NCBI RefSeq assembly: GCF_932526225.1 | Contig: NC_064041.1 | Coordinates: 10,956,813 to 11,020,812 of the forward strand | DNA: 64,000 bases | DNA from: Nematostella vectensis | Taxonomy: Eukaryota; Cnidaria; Anthozoa; Actiniaria; Edwardsiidae | Reading direction: 5' to 3' | Shown here: piece after piece, positions 54,821 through 64,000 of the stretch | How positions within the stretch are numbered: position 1 is the first letter of the stretch | Layout: every line of letters starts with the position of its first letter | Position numbers and translations under genes: made by a program | Notes under the pieces: generated by a model | What the model saw: only the letters and a program-made list of their open reading frames with translations | Told to the model about the DNA's origin: nothing | The model's database searches: none

Positions 54821-57800
54821 CGACACTAATGTAGAGAGCCGTCTTTGGCTTTTGCAAGAAAGACTAAAGCAAGAGCGACTCTTTGTTAACAAAGAAAAGA
54901 CAGCTATAAATGTGCTTAATTCTGAGGTTCAAGCTACCTGCGAAAAGTTATTTCATGTGTCGTGGATCACAAGTCAGCAGTGGAGAAATCTAGGGAGACT
55001 TCAAGCCTACCCTTCAAAGAGTAGCTATGCAACGAGTTTATTGGACTGCGCCAGATTCATGGACGCTTATAATAGCCTGGGGTATTTGGAATCCAAGTAT
55101 GGTGAATTCCTCAAAGGTCTCAGGGAGAATCCAACACTTGTAGCTTCGACTTTAGCCTTTGCTGACTCTGTAAACATGGATATGAAACAAGTGTTACGAC
55201 TAATACTCAACTCATTGTACGGAAATTGCCTACTACCGGAAGATGAAAACCATGTCCTTGTTTTGATGAAATCGCTAATAGAGCTACAAATTTTGAAATC
55301 TGATAAGCCGCAGGAATTTTTTAGAAGTCCAAGGAACTGGTCTTTTACTATCATTTTTAGTGTTTTAATTGAAAGCCTGTTTTCCGCCAAGCTCTATTTA
55401 ACCGCAGCTCTACACACACAGATTCTTCAAGTCCTTGGGAATGATTCTCGTATCCAAGCCAAACTTCCCTATATTTGCACTCTATTTGTACAAAGTTTAG
55501 AAGAAAAACTTTATTGTTTTCCCTCAAGCCTGCGTTGGCTAGTCTGTCAGCTCTACAACACACTCAAGACAAAAGGGAAGATGTCCGACAGAGAAGCGAA
55601 ATCGATGGTTTCAGAACTGTTATTCAACTATCTGGTTTGCCCTGCGATTATAAACCCTGAGCCTTATGGTATCAATTCAGACATGCAAGTCAGCAAAGTT
55701 GCCAGACTGAACTTGCAACAGATTAGCTCTCTATTGTGTAAAAAATGCGCTTCGCCATGGCAGGGCCAGCTAAATCAGCGTTACTCATCTGAAGACCTTT
55801 TTGGCTCCCTAGACACGGTAAAATACTTTAAAACCTTATACTGATCATGGCATTTATATAATTTCTCATTTATATAATTTCTCATTTATATAATTTCTCA
55901 TTTATATTGTTTCTTTTTTATACACATTAATGTCCATTCATTTACTTACTCAAGATAAAAAGATAAACGCTGCTCTATTTGTCTTCTTTTTTGTTTTGAT
56001 TTCAAGTACTTCCGGTTCGATCTAATTATGGAGTCACACTACTGATAGCCATCTGTTACGGCTTCAGACCCTGTTTGACGCAAGAACATTTTATTCTGTG
56101 AACGATATTAGCATCTATTCTATACTAGGTCAAGAATCTGTAACCTTTCTACTCAATATTTGATTGTTTTTAAGATTTATCTGACAATCAAGCATTCCAG
56201 AAATAAAACAATTATAATTCTGGGCTGCTAAGAGGTTACTGATGTGAAAAAAAACTCATCTGATAGAAATATGTTTAGAAATTATAGATTCTTAGGTACC
56301 CAAAGCAAGATAGGATTTAAAAAGATATCTTCTTGTGTTTCACTTTCATGGTAAAATGATATTTGTTTTTTTAAATTGTTATGTATATTTTTTCCTTCGG
56401 TAGCATTGCATCTCATCCTTCATTGATGCCATTCTGAGAGGGGCTTCCAATATGCCTGATTTCCCAGCAGAACGCACCATCCCATGCCTAGCCCGAAGCT
56501 CTGTCTTGATAACTGAAAATGAGCTTAGGGCATTGGTATGTATTTTTATATTTTGTTTATTCTTATACCAGTATAATCAAATGTGTATTTTTTTTCTGTC
56601 TCTATTTTTATTCTCTTGATCTCTCTTGTACCTTTCTGTCTCTCTAATTTTCTATTATGTAACTAGGTTGTCCCCCCCCCACCTCCATACAGGACCAAAC
56701 CTTTCACTTTTGAAGTTATTGAGTAAAAAAAAGTCCAAAAAAAAAGAAAACAAAATTTATGATAGTGAATGTGTTTTGTTCGTAAGTGTTACTTGGTAGC
56801 AAAAAATACAGTAAGGATTGTTGGAGATTTGAGGTCCGAGATTAAGCCTAATGATTGGTTTACTGTACAGACTTAGCGAAGCTGGAATTATGCATGAAAC
56901 ATGCCATGTTCTGTTGGAAATGAAGGAATTGATAAGAGATCAAAGCACATAAGCAGGACAGGGGAAGTTAGACAGCTACTCAAATATAAGTAATAAAACA
57001 ACAAAAAATGTGAGAATGTATGTGATTTTTTAGAGTTTCAAAGCTCACAGAAATTACAAAAATCAGTGACATGTAAAATGTAGAAAAATAAGTATGCTTG
57101 GTCTTTTTGTCGATTTATACCCTTCCACAAACCCTTCTAGCCAAAGGTGTGTTATATCTGTTTCTGTTGCTTTCTTTAACATCTATCCATCTAAATTTTA
57201 GCATCCCATTTAATATGTCTTATAATTGCTTTATTTATAACTTTCCTTTTCCATAGATTGCATTCATGAAAATGATCAGCAATTGGGAAAATCCAGGTGA
57301 TTTCATTGACATACCCACTCTTCAGGACATTATCTCAAACCTCCCACCCGAATCAAAACCAGTCTCCAAAACAACCCCGGCACCACCCAAGGCAGATTCC
57401 CCTCGGGGAAGCCCTCATCCGCCCCGTAAACAAAAGCGTGGCTTTGCAAAATTGCGTGGTAGGCACACACAACAAGAGAATGTTTCTGCAGATGAGGATG
57501 AGGCAGAGAAAAAGGTAGCTGTGTCATTGTTGGCTCCCTTTGCCCCTGCCGTCCCACAGTACCAGCTGTATCAGCAGGAGTGCTTAAAGAGACTGGGGGA
57601 GTTGTTCACTGAGGGGGAGGGCGTGCTTGTTGTGCCACTGGGGTACTCTTCAGTACAACCCCCTGGAATGCTACCAGAAGACAAAGTGAGTTGTATTTTA
57701 ACAACAAAGAAAAGTGAGGAAAACTTTTTCCACACTTAGGCTACAGAGCAATGCTCTTCCATATTATAATTTAGATTATTTATTCATCTTAATTATAATA

Positions 57801-60800
57801 ACTGCTTTGTGAGTGGGCAGCAATGGTTGTTCCTGAATATTTTTGTGTGGGATGAGCTGCTGACAAGCAAACTTCTCACATCTAAGTCTAGTAAAAATAC
57901 CATTACTTGAACAGCAATTCTTATACCATGGTTTGTTCTTATGTACATAATCATTCCATATCTTTTTGCTGATACCTATATATGTCATATATGTTTATAA
58001 GAAGATTAGGTTTGCTTAATACATTAAAAGTTGGTTTAAAGTTGGAGTGGAGATTCTTCTAGCTTATCCCCTCTGCTTCTCCTTTGATAGCTCTTTTTTA
58101 GGGACACCTTTTTAAATGCCTTTTAGAGGTTCATAGATAAGTGAGTTGATGATGTTATTTTTTAAGGAATCATCAAAACCCCTACTATTGCCCTTACCAT
58201 TTTAGGTTCTGGGAATTGAAAAACCCCCAAAACAAGAGACTATAAAGAAGGTTGAGAGACAGAACTCAAATAGTGATCAACCCTTCAGAATGCGAACAGG
58301 TTCCAACAAATTCACAGAGCTTTTTAGCAAGATGTCCTTGGATAAAGAGCTGGACAAAGTGGACTCTGAATCTTCTAGTAATGAAATAGAGACCAGCGGG
58401 GAGCACATGCTTGAAGGTGAGTTCCTGGCATGTCGACAAATTCTGAATCTTCTAGTAATGAAATAGAGACCAGCGGGGAGCACATGCTTGGAGGTGAGTT
58501 CCTGGCATGTCGACCAAGTCTGAATCTTCTAGTAATGAAATAGAGACCAGCGGGGAGCACATGCTTGGAGGTGAGTTCCTGGCATGTCGACCAAGTCTGA
58601 ATCTTCTAGTAATGAAATAGAGACCAGCGGGGAGCACATGCTTGAAGGTGAGTTCCTGGCATGTCGACCAAGTCTGAATCTTCTAGTAATGAAATAGAGA
58701 CCAGCGGGGAGCACATGCTTGGAGGTGAGTTCCTGGCATGTCGACCAAGTCTGAATCTTCTAGTAATGAAATAGAGACCAGTGGGGAGCACATGCTTGGA
58801 GGTGAGTTCCTGGCATGTCGACCAAGTCTGAATCTTCTAGTAATGAAATAGAGACCAGCGGGGAGCACATGCTTGAAGGTGAGTTCCTGGCAAGTCGACC
58901 AAGTCTGAATCTTCTAGTAATGAAATAGAGACCAGCAGGGAGCACATGCTTGGAGGTGAGTTCCTGGCATGTCGACCAAGTCTGAATCTTCTAGTAATGA
59001 AATAGACACAAGCGGGGGGGGGGGGGGCATGTGGGTGAAGATGAGTAAACAGAAGATTCAGGAGACAGTAACATCAGAAGACTACACCTTGAAAATCTTT
59101 AAGATCCTTTATTGCTCTTAGATTGCTTTAACATCTACTGAATTATGGCCTGTGTTAGCCTCAAATCTCTAATCTGCCATACATATTGCTCTTTAATACC
59201 TGGAAACAACACATGTTTATTTGTTTTAAATTCCTTAGAACCAGAGCCACCATCTCATGTCCAGGCTCAACCACCTCTTCTACCCATTCAACCTTCTCCA
59301 GTGCTACAGCACCAACCGCTGCAACCACAGGCTGTGCACGCATTGCAGCCACAGCAACTCGACTTGGTGCAGAGTACAACTTCTGGGGCCACACCTTTTC
59401 CTGGGGGAATAGGCACCCCCCTTGTTGGCCCAGATGTGCTTGGTACAGGCCCTGCAAATCAGCACCATGATGCTCTTGTTGACTTAATTGACTTCATTGG
59501 CGAGAAAGGTAATAATAACAAAAGAGTTTATGCCTGATTTTTTAAGGCATGGAAAAATCATCGGGAGGTTGGTAAAACACAAAAGAACTGAAGCCCTGTC
59601 TTTACTCAATCTGTTTTTTGTTTCACAGCAGTCACAGCAACAGCAACAGTGCCCCACACAGGAGAAAACCAGTTTAACTTGATTGACAGGCCATTAATAC
59701 CTGAGCCTCTTTCGTTGATTAACAGGTATACAATTATTTCAAATAATGTTCGAATAGTGAAACAAGGACATCGTGTCGTGTATCTACTGTACATTGAAAC
59801 AAATAATCAAGTGTGTGCTATATTTGAATAAATCTTAAAGAATGCAAATAGCATACTTATTTGATTATTTGGCATTATTTTACAAATGATGAGCAATCCA
59901 GGCTCCAGTAAGTATCGTGATTCACTCAGTCTCTTAGTGTTATTTGGAGAGGTCAATTGCTGTGCTATTGCCATCTCGAAATTGGTTGTTTTTGTAGCAG
60001 CAGAAGTGCTTTTCCTATTCTAGGTATAACCCCGATATCTCTTCCTTTTTATGTGCTTCTAGTTACATTGTTGTCTGTCACCTTTCATAACTTTCTCCTA
60101 GAGAGTAAGCGTGATCCTAACATCTATTTCACTTAAAATAAATTGATTTACTAGCCTTTTGGTAGTAATAGTTTATTTATTGAGACGATAAATCAACACC
60201 AGTTAAAAATGGTATGTTTTATGCTTCTTCATTATATGGAGCAGTTTTACTGATGTTTGAAGCATTAGCCTTACAGGAATTATGACGTGAGCTAGTAATC
60301 TCTGAAATATAAAAAAACTGCTCTGTTATCATAGAGGCGTAGAGCATACCACTTTAACCATTTGTCTATTTATTTTATTGATTCCATTTGAACTTTGCTG
60401 GCCACCTGATTTTTCTACAGCTTGTTTGTATTCTTCTTAGTCATATGATGGTTTGTTTATTTATTTGATTGACAGATCTGGGAGTAACTCATCAGGTACC
60501 TCATCAGCCATCCGCGACAGTGCCATTAGCAGTGGCAGTAGCCTCAGAGACAGCACCTTGTCCAGTCTGAGTGGCGGCAGAGAGAGCCTTTTGGACTATG
60601 GCTTTGTGGATGGCACACCCGACTCCACCCACCCCTCCCTGGCACCCAACAGAAGCAGCACCCTCTCTGAAACAAGTATGGATGTGGATCGAAAGAGTAT
60701 CATTAGTAGAGATAGTGTCAGCAGTGGCACAGTGGTGCAAGAGTCTAATCGAGACAGCCAGGGGAGTGTCATGAGCGATGAGTTTCACGCAGAGTCAAAC

Positions 60801-63545
60801 CAAAGCGGCTCCTCCAGTGCTCCTGAGGACGATTTAGATCTCCGTGGTGGGACGAAGTCAAAAGGGAAGAAGGTAAAGAAGCATAATTCCATTAAGAGGA
60901 TGATAAGAAGGAAGGCTCCTTCGCTGGGATTTGCAGAGCACAAGGCACGTAAGGCTAAGGAGGAGAGGAGGAGGTCGTCACCTGATGTTGAGGTGCAGGA
61001 AAATAAAGATATCAAGAAAAAAAAAGGTGAATGAATTTATTATAGTGGGGAAATACCATGAAAGCTTGTCTAAGCCCCACATCTCTTTCCTGGCATTGTT
61101 TTCGGGTTGTCTGCGGTTTATGATGCCCCTCTAGCCTCACATCCAACCACAGGAAACACAAAGCTGCGAAAATTTATGTGCAATGGAAAGATTCATTGCT
61201 TTTACAGTGCTCTCACTAGTAATCTGATGATTTTAAGGTATTTTACGCGGGCTAAGAGCAAAGAGGGACAGGTCTGGTAGCGGAAGGACCAAGGAAAGCA
61301 ACAATAAGGTGTACCAGGTTATCGAGGATGACGTCATGGACGTGATTGGCAAGCCCCCTGCCATACCCCCCGCACAGGTCCAGGCTGCCGAGGAGAAAAC
61401 ACCCAAAGGTATGATGGACCTCGCCTCCACCACAGGCATCTCCAGTAGCGAAGAATGAAAAAGAGTTTTTTTTGCGGGCTTCCTGTGGAAATGACAACAT
61501 TTACGGCGCAAGTACTCCATGTACCCTTGAAACCCAAGAACAGGAAGCCCAAATCTCAAAAAAGGCCAGATTAGCTCTTTTCTTTTTTTCTGATTGGGGT
61601 GCCTGTGGAGGAGTCTAGGATGGACCATAGAATGTATTTCCTCTTGCGACCGGAGTCTGTTCTCTCGAAAAATGGTATTATTTGTTTACATACCAACAAT
61701 GTCGCACTGAGCGCCAAAACAAACACTAATGGAATGCTATTTAGATGAGGGGTTAAGTTTAGGCCGCCAGAAGGAAGGCTGCTTTTTAGCTACGGTTTGT
61801 ACGGTTTAAGCAAACGCATGTCTCACTCTTTCACTGCGTGCAGAAATGAACAAATCAAACTAAAGTTCTGTTTGTGACTCCTTTTCACACTTTGTGCCGG
61901 AAGTTTTCCCGTCGTGGTTTTGCATCCAACCATAATGGACGAGACGGAATAATACACGATTTACTATTAGCCCGATGGTATTGACTGAAAAGCTTACAGC
62001 CAAGCTTGTAAAGTAACTAGGCACTATTGTATCAGGAAAATGGCGTATTTCACGCCTCTGTGAAAACCTTCGCCTTTTGCTCCGGCGGAGCTCAATGCTC
62101 AAAATGACAGCGGAAATACTGTGTTTCACCAAGGCGTCAAACATACCATTTGAACTTGGTGTTGGTTTTTTACGACAGGGGAAAAAAATGGCATTAATTT
62201 TCCAATTGTCAATATACAAGCTCCAGATTCCGCATACAAGTAGTTCCTCTGACTAAAAGCTTAATTCCAAATTTTAAAGATATGAAATTTAGATATAAGC
62301 GAGCAAAAGTGGCTTAATTTCTGTTCAGAGCCCAATTTCTCCATAAAAACCAAGGAGAATTCGTACTTTGAACATTTGAAAATTGCACATTAAGCCTCAT
62401 ATCTCGAAGACAAATCCATTAGGAAAAAATACTTTTTGATATGTTGGTTTACATAACATAAGGAACCTCTATGCAAAAATTCAAGCTTACCAAACTTAAC
62501 CAGACCTTATTTTGGTAAACTTGCCATTTGTTTGCTCTGTCGTTTATTACCATCAGCATGGTCCTGCACATTCGCCGCTTATGGCTTTTTCCTTGTAAAC
62601 AGACATCATCGATGGTCTGCTGGAGAAGTACAAGGAGATTGGTAGCCAGATGGCCGACACATCAGCAGATGATGGGCTAGATGATGATGATGTCGAGGAA
62701 GAAGACGATGACGTCTTGGACGAGGCGGACCGGTTTAGGGACACAAAACGCAAGCTCAGACTTGTACTGTGTCAGGCTGACTTTCGTGATCTTCCCTGGC
62801 TCATGTCCGATCATAACGTCACTGACTATAGGTGGGCGGATTCAAAGTGACTTAAAGAATGACGATCACCCACTCCTTTGTTATCTTTTATTATTGAAAA
62901 TACAGCGGTTTATTCGCGAGCAAACTTCAAAATAACAATCTACGAATGAAGGCTGATATAGTATTGACGATATTTGATTGAAAATATGTTGGTTACTCCC
63001 TTGAATTAGCCGATGGAAATGGATGCTTTGTGTGACTGGCCATTAAGCGGGAGCATAAAATGGCGGCGTGATTTGCCTTTTTTGTCTTTCTTTCTTTCTT
63101 TTTTTTTGCTATCCTTGATTTATTTAATACGGATTAAAGATTAAAAAAATCCTATGGTTAAGCCCCATGGAAATTGCCAAATCGCTGGCAAAAGCAGCCA
63201 GCATTCGTGCTGTTTGAACACCATGTTAGAGGGTGCTGTAATGTTGTACGCAAGCGTTTCCTTTGTCTTACGGTTAAGTGAACGAAGCGGTGCCAGCATT
63301 GCTGACCGATTAGGTGCTTTTCGCATGGTGCTTGCACAGAAGGCTTTCTTGGGGGTTACTCGGTAAAACTTCCCTAAATTCCAACTATCTTTGTTACCTT
63401 GTAGGACGCCGTTTAGCTCGGATACCAGCGAACTGATGACGTTCTTGCACGTGCAGTTGGCCGAGGCGATCAACCTGCAGAACCGATCACTCGCGGCCCA
63501 ACTGCACGAGACAATCCGAAGTGTCAAGCAGTTTCCTAGTAACAG
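54813..63545 (+). CDS. GAPVD1: GAPVD1 (RasGAP and VPS9 domain protein), 5' part, runs off the window
   Basis: Ten exons: 54813-55817, 56404-56535, 57257-57685, 58206-58416, 59239-59508, 59629-59725, 60476-61026, 61238-61408, 62603-62831, 63405-63545; phases fit; about 1078 codons so far. The family (Gapex-5/RME-6) regulates Rab5 and receptor-mediated endocytosis. The first two exons carry the N-terminal RasGAP region (to about residue 380), with ELLFNYLVCPAIINPEPYGI; the arginine of the usual RasGAP FLR motif is not seen there. Then comes a disordered Ser/Pro/Gln-rich middle. The last exons have an acidic stretch and MTFLHVQLAEAINLQNR, the conserved region before the C-terminal VPS9 domain, which lies beyond 64000. 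ATG 54813 was chosen for its TISU/Kozak context over an upstream open stretch from 54717. Exon 4's donor is in a 77-bp tandem array. Confidence 0.93.
55851..55910 (+). repeat. 16-bp tandem repeat just after GAPVD1 exon 1
   Basis: Three to four copies of 'atttatataatttctc', about 35 bp downstream of the exon 1 donor. Confidence 0.9.
58365..59015 (+). repeat. 77-bp exon/intron-spanning tandem repeat (donor array)
   Basis: Each unit is 52 bp identical to the end of GAPVD1 exon 4 (from 'tctgaatcttctagtaatga' to 'cacatgcttgaag') plus 25 bp of intron starting with the donor 'gtgagttcctggc'. Donor GTs lie at 58417, 58494, 58571, 58648, 58725, 58802, 58879 and 58956. A ninth unit is cut short by a run of G. 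Units 1, 4 and 7 have 'cttgaag' and the rest 'cttggag', a three-unit (231-bp) super-period. Minus-strand 61-codon frames in every unit are artefacts. Confidence 0.97.
59726..60475. other. GAPVD1 intron 6, no other feature seen
   Basis: AT-rich, without repeats or exons that could be recognised. Confidence 0.45.
62196..62524 (+). repeat. Dispersed repeat family 3, copy 2, in GAPVD1 intron 8
   Basis: Full-length match to 28984-29330 in the same orientation ('actttgaacatttgaaaatt', 'ttttgatatgttggtttaca', 'ttaaccagaccttatttt'). Ends about 80 bp before the next exon. Confidence 0.85.
62996..63068 (+). repeat. Short dispersed motif, copy 2
   Basis: 'gccgatggaaatggatgctt' ... 'ataaaatggcggcg', related to 18062-18139 and 63683-63757. 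Confidence 0.5.
63155..63345. repeat. Family 2 MITE, diverged copy 3
   Basis: 'taagccccatggaaattgcc' on the left and 'ttttcgcatggtgcttgca' on the right. The interior has 'tttgtcttacggttaagtga' as in the copy at 23519-23697. Located in GAPVD1 intron 9. Confidence 0.6.
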
Positions 63546-64000
63546 GTGCGTGCGCATCATGAGAGAGCTGCAAGTGTGATTTAAAGAGCTCTTGTCAGCC
63601 GTACCTTTGTTGTTGTTTTCATTTAATATTGGAAGGGAAATGATGCGATAAAATCTCGAAATAAGTCGAAAATATCGCAGTGGCTTCCCCAAATCAGCCG
63701 ATAGAAATAGATGCTTTTTCACACTTTGTAATTTGCTAGGATGATAAAATGGCGGTTATTAACGTACTATAGAAATACTTTTTTGTTAGGAAACGAGAAT
63801 CAAATCGAAACACTTTCTGCTGGATTTCTTTTGCACTTCTCTGTATGCGGTAGCTAGAGATTAAGGATTTTTACAGAACGATTTTTATATGAATCAAATT
63901 ATGATAAAAAAGAAAAAAATAGAGACATTTTCCATCTATTTGCCCATAGTAGAAGACATGATAATTGTTAACCCCCGTGAAAGGGGAAGCGTGGGTTGAC
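63546..64000. other. GAPVD1 intron 10, open at the window edge
   Basis: Contains the third short dispersed motif (63683-63757, 'gccgatagaaatagatgctt' ... 'gataaaatggcggtt'). No further exon is seen; the gene should continue past the edge with its VPS9 domain. Confidence 0.5.

Noticed and set aside
58277-58945. Series of seven near-identical minus-strand 61-68 codon frames
   Set aside because: Antisense shadows of the 77-bp tandem repeat that includes GAPVD1 exon 4; no independent gene signal.

Overview
The window looks like nuclear DNA from an early-branching animal, most likely a sea-anemone-type cnidarian such as Nematostella. This is inferred from AT-rich spacers, many short GT-AG introns, dense foldback (MITE-like) repeats, satellite blocks, and metazoan gene families (Pbx, GAPVD1, LRR-GPCRs). 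No prokaryotic or viral features were seen. All exon boundaries were read by eye from splice consensus and codon phase, without transcripts.

Layout. (1) 1-8 kb: foldback repeats, one intronless rhodopsin-family GPCR (3863-4885, +) and a 39-bp satellite (about 6.17-7.45 kb). (2) 8.1-22.5 kb: a candidate promoter with a non-coding first exon (donor after 8473), about 9.8 kb of AT-rich sequence, then a four-exon leucine-rich-repeat GPCR, 'LRR-GPCR A' (18236-22547, +). (3) 22.6-29.3 kb: repeat-rich spacer with (TA)n, a TTAA-flanked MITE, a 63/67-bp tandem array, a 64-bp minisatellite of about 44 units with higher-order structure, and GAT/59-bp arrays. (4) 29.35-33.43 kb: 'LRR-GPCR B' on the minus strand, a diverged paralog convergent with A. 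(5) 33.5-42.3 kb: gene-poor, with an 8-bp satellite, a perfect 23-bp-arm palindrome and several foldbacks. (6) 42.3-51.8 kb: a complete ten-exon Pbx/extradenticle TALE homeobox gene (456 aa). A truncated non-LTR retrotransposon and two MITEs lie in its introns. (7) 52-54.6 kb: foldback elements, including a MITE with its unoccupied target preserved next door. (8) 54.8 kb to the end: the 5' part of GAPVD1 (RasGAP/VPS9 endocytic regulator), ten exons seen (about 1078 aa), running off the right edge.

The most unusual structure is at 58365-59015. A 77-bp unit made of the last 52 bp of a GAPVD1 exon plus its 5' splice site is tandemly repeated, giving eight near-identical donor sites in a row. The paralogous receptors are also notable: each has filled the hinge between its LRR cap and its 7TM domain with a different expanded peptide repeat. 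The genes do not form an operon-like unit; the only functional grouping is the convergent receptor pair.
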